The notes: generated by a model not told the origin, from the sequence alone. A stretch of 64,000 nt of DNA from Flammeovirga yaeyamensis (GCF_018736045.1 NZ_CP076132.1:4972501-5036500), one strand, 5' to 3'. Positions 1 through 9,181 are shown, counted from the first letter of the stretch. Numbers and translations: made by a program.

Positions 1-1931
1 AGCCCCCTATTATAATTTGCTATTCTGCCAGAGTATTCAGCAATGAAACTATCTCTAGCTGCATTCAACATTGACTTCAACCAGATTTTCTTGCTCTTAT
101 TTAATTCTTCTTCATTTTTTCTTGCTGTAATATCTGTTACTGCACCAACAAATCGTTTTACTTCTCCTTTACGATTATAGATTGCCCTGCCTTTGATATT
201 AATAAACTCAATACCTGATGCTGCATTTAAATTATTATTGCATTTAATATCAAGATCTATAGGTTCATGAAATAAGGATAGCTTCTTTATTGCGTTGATC
301 ATTGGAAACAGATAAGGTGTATCAACGAAATTTAGAATAGCCTTTAATGATAGATTTCGATGTTTATCATCTTTTAGTCTAAGCATACTAATAAGATGAT
401 CTGACCAGTAAAAACGATTATTTTTTACATCAAAAACCCAATTCCCAACTTTGGTGACTCTTTGAATTTCCTTTATATAGGATTCGTTCCTTTTCAAAAG
501 GTTTAAAGAATGCTTTTGCTCGGTTATATCTTGCAATGCTCCATACAAACCAACAATTCTTTGATGTCGTACAATAGGTTTTCCGTTTAACCTTACCCAT
601 TGTTCTCCTTTAAATTTTGAATTTATTTTTAATTCAAAATTGAAGTTAGTTTTATTTCTAAAAGCAGATAATAAAATTTCTTTAGCTTGTTCTTTTGATG
701 TTTCATCAGAGTTATTTAAAAGGAATGTAGGATTTTTTTCTACAAACTCTTTTGACACTCCTATAACTTGTGCCACTTCTTCTGTGACTAGCATTTTCTT
801 AGAAAAGCGATCATATACCCATCCACAAGCTTTAATTAGCCTTTGCATCTCGTGAAGTATATGAGAGTTTCTTTCTTTAAGGGTTATATTTTTAAGCGTT
901 ACGAATAAGGCTGATTTATGATCAGACAAAATCACTTTCTTATTCTCCAACTCAAACAATAAGGAATCGTTGTCTTTCTTTTTAAGATCAAGAAACATAT
1001 TGTTTTTATTGACCAACCACTCTTTATTACGGAGTAATTGGGAAAATTCACCTTGAACCTCTTTTTTAATGGTTGAATGAACAAAATCAACAAAATCTCT
1101 ATTGATAAATTCTTCTTCCTTGTACCCCAATAAATCCTGAAGATGTTTATTGATCTTTATGATCTTTCCTGTATCACTCACTAATACATATCCAGTATTA
1201 CTACTATTAAGCATTACACTGAACATATCTTCAATGGAATTCCTAGCGGTAACATCTCTTGACTTTACTAGACAAGCGATGACATTATTTTGATAATCGT
1301 GTAGTGGTGAGTAATCTGTTCGAATAAATACCAAATCATTTGATTCTGACAAATAGGTTACTTCTGTTTGGTATTTTTCTCCATTTAAGGCTTTATTGAT
1401 CCCAGTATTTACCCTTTTTGATTTATTGAGTAATTCTTCAAATCGATTATTTGATGAAATTGGCTTTCTAATTAACCGTTCCAATAAATTTTCTAAAGGG
1501 ATATTCTTTTTTATCATCTTCTTATCGGAACTAATAATAGCAATTGCATCATTTGTTGTTTTTAATAAGTGATCAAAAAGAGTATGAAAGTTGAAAGTTT
1601 TTGATTCAGTTAATAACGGATTAATTCTAAATATCTTAAAAGTGTTTTCCTCATTTTCTATTCTTACAAGCGATTTGTTACCATCGTTATCATATAATTC
1701 CTTGATAATACAAGTGTTTCGGATAACTTCTTTAAATGCTCCTCTAAAAATCCCTTGCCATTCTTTTGGACAAACATCAAAAAAAGAATTTAATTTGTAG
1801 TCGTGTTCACTCACAGAAAAAACAAACTGCTGCTCATCATAACCCGAAAGCAATAGGAAATCTACTTTCTGAATTATCAAAAAGGGATAATTTTGTATTT
1901 GCTCATTGTATATTTGAGGAGAAAAATTCAT
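1..1931 (-). CDS. multi-PAS sensor protein, partial (3' end beyond the window edge)
   Basis: An open frame runs leftward from an ATG at 1931 to base 1 without a stop: 643 codons, C-terminus missing. It reads as serial PAS modules. After a non-conserved N-terminal section (about residues 1-115) come PAS-like units near 120-240, 245-355, 365-480 and 495-610. Each closes with the usual PAS/PAC end (VKSRDVTARN, VTLKNITLKERN, GALQDITEQK, GAVTDITARK). A fifth unit begins at the edge. There is no signal peptide or membrane segment, so the visible part should be cytosolic. Such proteins usually continue into a histidine kinase or GGDEF domain; that is inference, since the output domain lies outside. 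It diverges from the aldo/keto reductase gene, with about 70 bp between start codons. Confidence 0.85.
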   Translation of the reverse strand, partial: MNFSPQIYNEQIQNYPFLIIQKVDFLLLSGYDEQQFVFSVSEHDYKLNSFFDVCPKEWQGIFRGAFKEVIRNTCIIKELYDNDGNKSLVRIENEENTFKIFRINPLLTESKTFNFHTLFDHLLKTTNDAIAIISSDKKMIKKNIPLENLLERLIRKPISSNNRFEELLNKSKRVNTGINKALNGEKYQTEVTYLSESNDLVFIRTDYSPLHDYQNNVIACLVKSRDVTARNSIEDMFSVMLNSSNTGYVLVSDTGKIIKINKHLQDLLGYKEEEFINRDFVDFVHSTIKKEVQGEFSQLLRNKEWLVNKNNMFLDLKKKDNDSLLFELENKKVILSDHKSALFVTLKNITLKERNSHILHEMQRLIKACGWVYDRFSKKMLVTEEVAQVIGVSKEFVEKNPTFLLNNSDETSKEQAKEILLSAFRNKTNFNFELKINSKFKGEQWVRLNGKPIVRHQRIVGLYGALQDITEQKHSLNLLKRNESYIKEIQRVTKVGNWVFDVKNNRFYWSDHLISMLRLKDDKHRNLSLKAILNFVDTPYLFPMINAIKKLSLFHEPIDLDIKCNNNLNAASGIEFINIKGRAIYNRKGEVKRFVGAVTDITARKNEEELNKSKKIWLKSMLNAARDSFIAEYSGRIANYNRG

Positions 1932-2001
1932 TTCGCAGTTAATTTCTGGGCCGTCGAACAGTAGTTAAATACAACTTAATGATCACAATTTAAAGATTAA
2001 A

Positions 2002-2889
2002 TTGGATAAAAAGAAAAATATTGACCGTATTATGATTTCAAAAATAGTCACAGGTGTTTGGAATTGGGGAGCTCATACCCCTCAGCAAATCAACGAATTA
2101 ATTCAAAGAAGTATTGATGCAGGGATCACTACTTTCGATCATGCTGATATTTATGGCGGTTATACCATCGAAAAGTTATTTGGAGATGCTTTATCGCTTA
2201 CTCCTTCTTTAAAAGATAAATTACAGATTGTTACAAAATGTGGAATTAAGTTGGTTCACCCGAATCGTCCTAACCATGCTATCAAATCTTATGATACAAG
2301 TAAACAACATATTGTTACTTCTGTAGAAACTTCTTTAAAGAACCTTCAGGTAGATACTCTAGATTATTTACTTATTCACCGCCCAGATCCTTTGATGAAT
2401 ATCGATGAGGTGAGCGAGACTATAGAGGGTTTGAAAAAAGAAGGTAAGATCAAGGAGTTTGGTGTGAGTAACTTCTTACCTCATCAGGTAGAGATGTTGA
2501 AATCAAGAGTTGATATTAAAATCAACCAAATTGAGATTTCTCCACTAAAGACAGATGCATTATATGATGGATCATTAGATCAATGCCAACAATGTGGTAT
2601 CACACCAATGGCTTGGTCTCCGCTTGGAAATGGCAAAATCTTCACTGGTCAAGATGAAAAAACGCTTCACCTAAAGAATACTTTAGCACAGGTTGGAGAG
2701 AAATATAACTTGGCATTAGATCAAACAATCTTTGCATGGCACTTAACGCACCCTGCCGGAATTACTCCTGTTTTAGGAACAACAAAAGCAGAAAGAATTG
2801 AGACTGCCGCAAAAGTAATGTCAATAAAACTAGAAAATGAAGATTGGTTTAGAATATTAGAGGCGGCTGAAGGAAACGAAGTGCCTTAA
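2002..2889 (+). CDS. aldo/keto reductase, YdhF-like
   Basis: NAD(P)H-dependent oxidoreductase of the aldo/keto reductase superfamily with a TIM-barrel fold; substrate unknown. Counting from the TTG at 2002, the catalytic tetrad is visible: D46 and Y51 in FDHADIYGG, K79 in VTKCG, H126 in LLIHRPDP. The stretches EFGVSNF, NQIEISPL, PMAWSPLGNG and the late PVLGTTKAERI match the E. coli YdhF pattern along the full length. Start: the first in-frame ATG is at 2032 (MISKIVTG), but family members keep several residues before this strand, so the TTG at 2002 is the listed start. Either is possible. The stop lies 4 nt before the KirBac channel ATG, so the two are almost certainly co-transcribed. Confidence 0.88.
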   Translation: MDKKKNIDRIMISKIVTGVWNWGAHTPQQINELIQRSIDAGITTFDHADIYGGYTIEKLFGDALSLTPSLKDKLQIVTKCGIKLVHPNRPNHAIKSYDTSKQHIVTSVETSLKNLQVDTLDYLLIHRPDPLMNIDEVSETIEGLKKEGKIKEFGVSNFLPHQVEMLKSRVDIKINQIEISPLKTDALYDGSLDQCQQCGITPMAWSPLGNGKIFTGQDEKTLHLKNTLAQVGEKYNLALDQTIFAWHLTHPAGITPVLGTTKAERIETAAKVMSIKLENEDWFRILEAAEGNEVP

Positions 2890-2893
2890 AAAT

Positions 2894-3862
2894 ATGGCAG
2901 ATAAAAATAAAAAAATATTAGACCCAGGGGTTGGTGCTTCTTACAGACAAAGAACGAAAAGAATCATCAACCCTGATGGTACATTTAATGTTCGTAGAAT
3001 TGGGACGCTTAATGTAATACAAGATGCCTACCACTGGTTAATTACCATTCCTTGGCTACCTTTTATTGCTGTTGTAACGTCTGTAATTCTTTCAACAAAC
3101 TTTTTGTATGCCTATATCTATTGGTTTATTGGCATTGAATACATCGGTGGTGCACCTACGGGATTCTTTTGGGATGACTATGTGAGTGCCCTCTTTTTTA
3201 GTGTGCAAACTTTTACTACCGTTGGCTATGGAGCAATGTCGCCCGATGGACAATTTGTAGGTTTAATTGCTTCTTTGGAAGCATTCAACGGACTTTTGCT
3301 TTCGGCATTTTCTACCGGTATTCTGTATGGTCGATTCTCACGTCCAATGTCCAAAATCAAATTTTCTGAGGTAGCACTGCTTACACCTTATAAAGGAACG
3401 GATGATTATTCTATCCAATTTAGGATTATCAATAAACGATCGAATACCGTACTTCATATGAAAGCGTCTGTATTTTTATCACTAAATGATAAAAACGATA
3501 GAGATGGAACGTATTCACATCGTAGGGATTTTTATGATCTGTCTTTAGAAAGATCGAGTATCATGTTTATGCCTCTTTCATGGACGATCGTACATATCAT
3601 TGATAAAAATAGTCCTTTATATGGCATCACTCTTAAAGAGTTGGTCGAAAGGCAGGCCGAAATGTTGATTACCTTAAACGGTTATGATGAAACATTTGGG
3701 CAAGACACCTATTCTTATCACTCCTATGTTGCCGATGAGTTTGAAGAAAACAAACGATTTATTAGAAACTTTAATGTTGCTGATAATGGTGATATTCTAC
3801 TTCATGTAAATGATGTGGACCTAAGAGAAGACATTCCGCCAAAAGAAGATAAAGAGTCATAA
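2894..3862 (+). CDS. inward-rectifier potassium channel, KirBac type
   Basis: Two-transmembrane potassium channel subunit expected to form a tetramer in the inner membrane. Order: basic cytosolic N-terminus with slide helix (about 38-52), TM1 (53-79), pore helix (98-108), selectivity filter TVGYG (109-113), TM2 (120-145, with a glycine hinge region), then a long cytosolic Kir immunoglobulin-like domain (about 155-300) with the conserved PMSKIKFSEVALLTPY and SWTIVHIIDKNSPL stretches. The length of 322 residues fits KirBac proteins. It follows the aldo/keto reductase by 4 nt and is closed by a strong hairpin terminator. The partnership recalls eukaryotic Kv-beta subunits, which are aldo/keto reductases bound to K+ channels; here that is only suggested by gene order. 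Confidence 0.93.
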   Translation: MADKNKKILDPGVGASYRQRTKRIINPDGTFNVRRIGTLNVIQDAYHWLITIPWLPFIAVVTSVILSTNFLYAYIYWFIGIEYIGGAPTGFFWDDYVSALFFSVQTFTTVGYGAMSPDGQFVGLIASLEAFNGLLLSAFSTGILYGRFSRPMSKIKFSEVALLTPYKGTDDYSIQFRIINKRSNTVLHMKASVFLSLNDKNDRDGTYSHRRDFYDLSLERSSIMFMPLSWTIVHIIDKNSPLYGITLKELVERQAEMLITLNGYDETFGQDTYSYHSYVADEFEENKRFIRNFNVADNGDILLHVNDVDLREDIPPKEDKES

Positions 3863-3866
3863 AGTA

Positions 3867-3907
3867 AATCCCCCTTTCAAATTGATATTTATGAAAGGGG
3901 GATTTTT
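3867..3907. terminator. bidirectional terminator between the Kir channel and uvrC
   Basis: Near-perfect inverted repeat, AATCCCCCTTTCA against TGAAAGGGGGATT, with a short AT-rich loop, followed by T7 on the plus strand. It lies between two convergent genes, 5 bp after one stop and touching the other, and can serve both strands. Confidence 0.85.
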
Positions 3908-5716
3908 TTATGCTAAACCGTCTTTTACTTTTTGCGCTTTACTCTGACCAACCACATGTGCTACTTCTTCTATGGGAGCAGATTTAATATTTGATATCGT
4001 TTTAAACTGCTTGAGTAATTTTTGAATAGTATTCGGTCCAATACCTGGAATCTCTTCTAGTTTAGATTGAATACTTCCTTTACTTCTTAGATTCCTATGG
4101 AATGTGATGCCAAATCGATGGGCTTCATCTCTAAGTCTTTGAACCAACTGTAAAGACCTCGACTTTTTACTCAAATGTAATGGAATGGGATCTTCAGGAA
4201 AGAAAATTTCTTCTAGCTTTTTAGCAATACCTATAACAGGTAGCTTACCATAGAGTCCTAAACGTTCCAACGCTGTAACTGCAGAACTCAGCTGACCTTT
4301 ACCTCCATCGATAATCACCAATTGAGGGAGTTTCTGTTTTTCATCAAGTAGTCTTCTATATCTACGATAAACTGCTTCTTCCATTGATGCAAAATCGTCT
4401 GGACCTTCTACTGTTTTCACATGAAAATGTCGATAGTCTTTTTTCGATGGCCTTCCATCCTTAAATACCACACAAGCAGATACAGGATTTGTTCCTTGAA
4501 TATTGGAGTTATCAAAACACTCGATATGAACAGGTATTTCACTTAACTGAAGTTCATTTTTCAGTTGAACGAGTACTTGATAATTACTTTTCTTATCACT
4601 TATCTCCCCTCTTGACGTTTCCCTCTCTCTCTTATAATACATTGCATTCTTAAAAGAAAGTTGAATCAGCTTTTTACCATCACCTATTTTCGGAACTGTA
4701 AATTCTAACCTTTCATCTTCGTCCAATTGATCACTTAAATCGATGTTTGTATATATTTTTTGAGAAGAGGTGTTATATCTATTTCTAAACTCCATGATGG
4801 CATAAATCAATAACTCTTCATCTGATTCGTCCATCTTTTTAGTCAGCTGTGTGGATTCTGTCACCATAATTCCACCGTTGGTGATTTTGATGAAGTTGAC
4901 ATAAGCGAACTTCTCATCTGAAACGATGGCGTACACTTCACAATCTCTAAAAGTAGGTGATACCACTAGCGATTTTGATTGGTAGTTGGTCAGTAAGTCT
5001 AATTTTTGTTTCCATTTTTGTGCCTCCTCGAAAGCCAACTGTTCCACCGACTCTTGCATCTTTTGGGTGAAATAATCCTTTGGTATACTCAAATTACCTT
5101 TCAAAATTTGTAATACCTGATCGATATCCTGTTGGTAATCTTCCTCTTTTTGTTTCCCCTCGCAAGGTCCTAAACAGTTATTGATATGAAATTCCAAACA
5201 TACACTATACTTTCCTGCTGCAACATTTTCTTGGGATAAATTGAAAGTACAGTTTCTTATTTTATATAACTGTTTGAATAGATCTAGTAAAGCAGACATT
5301 TGTCGACCATTCGGGTATGGTCCAAAATATTTATGTCGTTTGTCCTGAATGTTCCTTGTAGAAAACACTCGTGGAAAACGCTCCCGAGTAACACATATAT
5401 AAGGATACGTTTTATCGTCCTTAAGAAGAATATTGTATTTAGGCTGATTCTTCTTGATTAGGTTATTCTCCAAGAGTAATGCATCGTACTCTGTATCGAC
5501 CACTACGAATTCTAGCTTTCTAATTTCGCTAACTAACCGTTGGGTCTTTCGATTTAAACCAGCTTGTTTTAAAAAATAAGAGGATACTCTATTTCTAAGC
5601 TTTTTGGCTTTTCCGATATAGATGATTTTCCCTTCATCGTTAAAATATTTATAGACTCCAGGTTGCATTGGTAAATTCTTTACCGCATTCATTAATTCCT
5701 CTTTGTACGACTGCAT
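3908..5716 (-). CDS. uvrC: excinuclease ABC subunit C
   Basis: Makes the dual incisions in UvrABC nucleotide excision repair. Domains in order: GIY-YIG nuclease at the N-terminus (PGVYKYF at about 19 and IYIGKAK at about 31), a cysteine cluster near 157-185 (NCTF, SVCLEFHINNCLGPCEGK), a UVR UvrB-binding helix pair near 205-235, the RNase H-like endonuclease domain (IECFDNSNIQG with the catalytic-type Asp, later VIIDGGKGQL and DEAHRFGITFHR), and C-terminal helix-hairpin-helix motifs (LEEIPGIGPNTIQKLL). At 602 residues it is standard length and intact. It is monocistronic, sharing a terminator with the convergent Kir channel gene. Confidence 0.97.
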   Translation of the reverse strand: MQSYKEELMNAVKNLPMQPGVYKYFNDEGKIIYIGKAKKLRNRVSSYFLKQAGLNRKTQRLVSEIRKLEFVVVDTEYDALLLENNLIKKNQPKYNILLKDDKTYPYICVTRERFPRVFSTRNIQDKRHKYFGPYPNGRQMSALLDLFKQLYKIRNCTFNLSQENVAAGKYSVCLEFHINNCLGPCEGKQKEEDYQQDIDQVLQILKGNLSIPKDYFTQKMQESVEQLAFEEAQKWKQKLDLLTNYQSKSLVVSPTFRDCEVYAIVSDEKFAYVNFIKITNGGIMVTESTQLTKKMDESDEELLIYAIMEFRNRYNTSSQKIYTNIDLSDQLDEDERLEFTVPKIGDGKKLIQLSFKNAMYYKRERETSRGEISDKKSNYQVLVQLKNELQLSEIPVHIECFDNSNIQGTNPVSACVVFKDGRPSKKDYRHFHVKTVEGPDDFASMEEAVYRRYRRLLDEKQKLPQLVIIDGGKGQLSSAVTALERLGLYGKLPVIGIAKKLEEIFFPEDPIPLHLSKKSRSLQLVQRLRDEAHRFGITFHRNLRSKGSIQSKLEEIPGIGPNTIQKLLKQFKTISNIKSAPIEEVAHVVGQSKAQKVKDGLA

Positions 5717-6072
5717 TATATATATTTTATCATTCGATACCTGATGTAAAAATTGTACATCAAATACTTTTTGAGACGGTTATTGATGAGTGTCTATGTA
5801 AATTTATTGGTTATTTATAAGAATCAAAAAACGTTTTTAGTTACTATTTATTGTATTTCTTTGATAGAAAATGAATCAAAAGTTGAATTTTTTGAGGTTT
5901 ATTCGTTAAATATCAACCAAATACATTGATATCATTTTTGTTTTACATAAAAAAAACAGAAATTTATAATACTGAATCTATCTTCTGATAACATTGAACA
6001 AGTAAACGCGACAGTTTGTTCCATGCTATTTAACCGTGATTACCATACAATTACCTAATACGCCTTCACTAG
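5717..6072. other. intergenic region between uvrC and the transglycosylase gene
   Basis: About 355 bp of AT-rich DNA between two divergent genes. It must hold both promoters, but I could not match a full TTTG-N19-TAnnTTTG pattern. TAACATTG near 5988 is the closest -7-like element for the rightward gene. No hairpin, repeat or small gene stands out. Confidence 0.4.
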
Positions 6073-6702
6073 ATGATTATAAATTTTTTAAAAAGATTAT
6101 TCTATTTCTTCTTAGGATTACACCTCCTTTTCTGCCTTTATATCGGCTTGGGCACTTTATATGTAAAGTGGGCTAATCCTACGTTATCTCCTTATATGTT
6201 AGCGAGAGCAAATTTTGATGCCTCAAAAATAATTACTCCTCAATTCAGACCGATCGGTAGTATTCCAACAGATTTAAAAACGGCTGTAATGGGTGTTGAG
6301 GATCCTGACTTCTACTTACACAATGGAGTTGCTCTAGAGAAAAAGCCTTTGATGAATGCTACTATTTCTCAGAAAGTAGTGAGAAATATGTTTTTAATGC
6401 CACACGATAACAATTTAGGTATGTACTTAGAAAGTATTGGTGCGGTAGAAATGGAATTGTTCTTAGGTAAGGAACGTATATTCGAACTATTTATGAATTA
6501 CGTAGAGTGGGGCGATAATATTTATGGTATTGGTGAAGCTGCTGATTTCTATTACAAGAAAGACCTGCCTTACTTATCAAGAACTCAAAAATTAAAACTA
6601 GCCTCAGTTTTAGCAGACCCTATTAAAGTAGAACCATCTACTTATAATAAGGATGAAGTTATTGAAGCTAGATTTAAATTATTGAATTCTTTTATGGAAT
6701 AA
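6073..6702 (+). CDS. GT51-type peptidoglycan transglycosylase domain protein (MtgA-like, degenerate motif 2)
   Basis: Resembles monofunctional peptidoglycan glycosyltransferases, which polymerise lipid II on the periplasmic face. One N-terminal membrane anchor (about residues 5-32) precedes the domain. Motif 1 is present as VEDPDFYLHNG (catalytic-type E76). The RKxxE motif has lost its basic pair (GMYLE, E120 kept). Motif 3, KERIFELFMNYVEWG, is good, with GIGEAADFYYKK and a late ASVLADP block. The normal GGSTITQQ element is NATISQK: both glycines are gone and the segment before it is short. At 209 residues it is near MtgA length. It may be active or a divergent non-catalytic relative. It converges on the DUF2911 gene 2 bp away. 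Confidence 0.8.
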   Translation: MIINFLKRLFYFFLGLHLLFCLYIGLGTLYVKWANPTLSPYMLARANFDASKIITPQFRPIGSIPTDLKTAVMGVEDPDFYLHNGVALEKKPLMNATISQKVVRNMFLMPHDNNLGMYLESIGAVEMELFLGKERIFELFMNYVEWGDNIYGIGEAADFYYKKDLPYLSRTQKLKLASVLADPIKVEPSTYNKDEVIEARFKLLNSFME

Positions 6703-6704
6703 GC

Positions 6705-7247
6705 TTATTCCTCTTCAGGTTTTCTTATTGGAATCACTATAGATATTCTTTGCCAAATAGCCACCAAGTTACACCCTTCATCATCTTCTTGAAGAAAAAT
6801 GGAGAACTTCTGAAATATTCTAAAGGAGTTCAACGCAGGTGTCTTTATTCTAAAAACATCCTCTTTTTTATTGTACTTAAAAGTACCCCATGCTCCCTGA
6901 GCTTTATTTACAATAAGGGTCCATTCCGCTGTATCTGGAATAGCATATAAAGAATATGTTCCTGCTTTTAGGTGTTGCCCTCCAAAATTCACGTCTTTAG
7001 ATACTGTGATTTCAGTAGCATCATCGTCGCCAAAACGCCATAATTTTCTCCATGGAACAGACACCCCGAATTTAGTATCAAAATCTGATCTCATTTTTGG
7101 ACGACCATAAGTCACTTTTACATAAGTACCGTCCTTCATTTTATAGGTAGCCAAACCTGTTTCACTTTTCCTAGGTTTGTGCTTTAATTCTTGTCCGAAG
7201 AGTTGGAAACTGCAAAGGACAAATAATGTTATGTATAATGTTTTCAT
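6705..7247 (-). CDS. DUF2911 secreted protein
   Basis: An exported protein of the DUF2911 family, common in Bacteroidota; function unknown. The start is taken at the ATG at 7247, giving a clean signal peptide (MKTLYITLFVLCSFQLFGQ) and 180 residues. The TTG at 7265 would add MKISKH in front and is not needed. Family landmarks: MKDGTYVKVTYGRP, VPWRKLWRFGDDDATEI, HLKAGTYSLYAIP, WTLIVNKAQGAWGTF. It lies downstream of the MntA/HepT pair on the same strand, with no sign of a functional link. Confidence 0.85.
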   Translation of the reverse strand: MKTLYITLFVLCSFQLFGQELKHKPRKSETGLATYKMKDGTYVKVTYGRPKMRSDFDTKFGVSVPWRKLWRFGDDDATEITVSKDVNFGGQHLKAGTYSLYAIPDTAEWTLIVNKAQGAWGTFKYNKKEDVFRIKTPALNSFRIFQKFSIFLQEDDEGCNLVAIWQRISIVIPIRKPEEE

Positions 7248-7286
7248 GTGTTTTGATATCTTCAAAAGTCGATTGTCTGATATGAT

Positions 7287-7622
7287 TTAGTTTAATAGTA
7301 ACTCTTCAACTTCAGCTTTAAGCTTGGGTAAATGTTTAGTAATAATGCCCCATATTACAACATTATCCACTTTATCATACCCGTGGATAACCCAATTTCG
7401 AGTATCAACAATCTGTCTTGAATTTTCAATATTGATATTTGAATCAATTTTTAATATTCTATTAGTTGCTTCCCCTATTATCTCAATTTCTCTCTCAACA
7501 GCCCTTCTAAGAAGCTTATTTTTCTGGTATTCGAAAAAATTTCGTTCATCTCCTAAGTATTCAAAAATAGAATCTATAGAGACTTTTATATCAAATAAGT
7601 ATTTTTTTATTTCACGCTTCAT
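7287..7622 (-). CDS. hepT: HepT-like (DUF86) ribonuclease toxin
   Basis: Small all-alpha HEPN-superfamily RNase, the toxin of the MntA/HepT system. The diagnostic RX4HXY active-site motif is present as R75-N-W-V-I-H80-G-Y82; this tyrosine is the residue that partner antitoxins AMPylate in characterised systems. The length of 111 residues is typical. The start codon lies inside the 3' end of the nucleotidyltransferase gene (11-bp overlap), the usual translational coupling of the pair. The complete active site suggests a live module. Confidence 0.9.
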   Translation of the reverse strand: MKREIKKYLFDIKVSIDSIFEYLGDERNFFEYQKNKLLRRAVEREIEIIGEATNRILKIDSNINIENSRQIVDTRNWVIHGYDKVDNVVIWGIITKHLPKLKAEVEELLLN

Positions 7623-7920
7623 AAATCAACTGTTTAGATTCATCAACGCTTTCAATAAAATACGGATTAGAAAGAGACGATTCTGTCACTAGATCAATTT
7701 TTCTCTTAAATAATTCTTGAAGTTTATAATGAAGCGAAAAATAATTTTCAGTGTATTCCTCGATTGATAATTTATCAGTAAAAGATATTAAAAAATCTAT
7801 ATCGCTCTTTTCAGTAAATTTTCCTTTAACCGCAGAACCAAATACATACATTTTCTTTACCCCAAGCTTAGAACAAAGAGCCTTTAAATCTGCTAACTTA
7901 TTTTGAAGTATTTTTTGCAT
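7612..7920 (-). CDS. mntA: MntA-like minimal nucleotidyltransferase antitoxin
   Basis: A 102-residue minimal nucleotidyltransferase fold with the GSX10DXD motif: G28-S29, ten residues, then D40-I-D42. In the known family this protein neutralises HepT by adding AMP groups to the tyrosine of the RX4HXY motif. A third acidic residue is expected in the KIDLVTE stretch. It is first in the two-gene unit and overlaps hepT by 11 bp. No separate promoter was identified in the 148 bp between it and hisB; a hisB terminator lies there, so the pair probably has its own start site. Confidence 0.9.
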   Translation of the reverse strand: MQKILQNKLADLKALCSKLGVKKMYVFGSAVKGKFTEKSDIDFLISFTDKLSIEEYTENYFSLHYKLQELFKRKIDLVTESSLSNPYFIESVDESKQLIYEA

Positions 7921-8002
7921 GATTACTCATTTAAGTTTGGAAAATAATCTATTCTAATGATACTAAATTCTTGGTTGAATTAGAAATTTCAATCAAATTT
8001 AT

Positions 8003-8051
8003 AAAAAAACAGAAGAAAGAAAGCATTCCAGCTCTCCAACTTCTGTTTAAG
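8003..8051 (-). terminator. terminator after hisB
   Basis: AAACAGAAG at 8007-8015 pairs with CTTCTGTTT at 8040-8048. On the minus strand the hairpin is followed by a T run. It lies 18 bp past the hisB stop. Confidence 0.6.
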
Positions 8052-8068
8052 AAAAGATTCAATATATC

Positions 8069-9181
8069 TTATAAAACCCCTTTAGTTGATGGGATTTCGT
8101 TATTCCCTTCTTCTACTTTTATCGCCATTCTCATGGCTTTAGCGAATGCTTTAAAAGTTCCTTCAATAATATGGTGGTCGTTATCGCCTTCTGTTTTGAT
8201 GTTTAGGTTACAACCGGCAGCATCAGAAAACGATTTAAAGAAGTGAGAGAACATTTCTACTGGGAAATCGCCTACACTTTCTCTTTTCAATGGAGCATCG
8301 CAAACAAACCAAGGGCGGCCAGAAAAATCTAGTGCTACTTGTGCCAATACTTCATCCATAGGAGCGATGAAGAAACCATATCTTTCGATACCTCTCTTAT
8401 CCCCTAATGCTTTTTTGATAGCTTCGCCGATAGCCAAACCTGTATCTTCAATCGTATGGTGTTCGTCGATGTATAAATCGCCTTCCACTTTTACAGTAAG
8501 GTCAATTTTACCATGACGTGCTACTTGATGTAACATATGGTCGAAGAATCCGATACCTGTTGATAAATCAGATTGTCCTGTTCCGTCTAGATTAACACCA
8601 ATAAGAATTTTTGTTTCGTTGGTAATTCTTTCTACTCTAGCCATTCTACCTGCAGGAGAGTAGTTTTTCAAGAATTCATAGATTTCAATCCAAGAAGTTG
8701 TTTCTAAAACTGCTTCTTTCGACTGACCTTTCTCTCCTATGAAAATACCCTTAGATCCTAAGTTTTTAGCCAATTCAACATCAGTTAATCGATCACCGAT
8801 CACAAATGAATTTTCTAAATCGTAGTCTCCTTTCATGTATTTATCTTCTAGTAAGCCCGTTCTTGGCTTTCTAGTTGGAGCATTTTCTTTTTCGAAAGTT
8901 TTATCAATTAAAATATCATCAAAAACAATCCCTTCTCCCTTAAGTGTGTCCAGCATTTTATTTTGTGCAGGCCAGAAAGTATCCTCAGGATAGCTATCGG
9001 TACCCAATCCGTCTTGGTTGGTGACCATTACTAATTCGTAATCTAATTCCTGAGCAATTTTTTGTAACTGAGAGATGGCTAAAGGAACAAATTCTAACTT
9101 TTCTAAAGAGTCCACCTGATAATCCACTGGCGGTTCTACGATTATTGTTCCATCGCGGTCGATAAATAATGCTTTTTTCAT
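8069..9181 (-). CDS. hisB: bifunctional histidinol-phosphatase / imidazoleglycerol-phosphate dehydratase
   Basis: Catalyses steps six and eight of histidine synthesis. The N-terminal HAD phosphatase half shows [10 protein letters not shown] (D8 and D10), MVTNQDGLG, and [17 protein letters not shown]. The C-terminal dehydratase half, from about residue 185, shows [34 protein letters not shown], and [11 protein letters not shown] with [16 protein letters not shown], the metal-binding histidine clusters. The start is placed at the ATG at 9181 ([11 protein letters not shown]) because 14 extra upstream codons have no family counterpart; total 370 residues. No other his genes are adjacent, so it is detached from the usual operon here. 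Confidence 0.97.
   Translation of the reverse strand: MKKALFIDRDGTIIVEPPVDYQVDSLEKLEFVPLAISQLQKIAQELDYELVMVTNQDGLGTDSYPEDTFWPAQNKMLDTLKGEGIVFDDILIDKTFEKENAPTRKPRTGLLEDKYMKGDYDLENSFVIGDRLTDVELAKNLGSKGIFIGEKGQSKEAVLETTSWIEIYEFLKNYSPAGRMARVERITNETKILIGVNLDGTGQSDLSTGIGFFDHMLHQVARHGKIDLTVKVEGDLYIDEHHTIEDTGLAIGEAIKKALGDKRGIERYGFFIAPMDEVLAQVALDFSGRPWFVCDAPLKRESVGDFPVEMFSHFFKSFSDAAGCNLNIKTEGDNDHHIIEGTFKAFAKAMRMAIKVEEGNNEIPSTKGVL

Noticed and set aside
640-855. Rightward open frames at 640-855 and 1591-1800
   Set aside because: They lie entirely inside the multi-PAS sensor gene on the opposite strand, which has clear PAS/PAC motifs; the rightward frames have no family resemblance.
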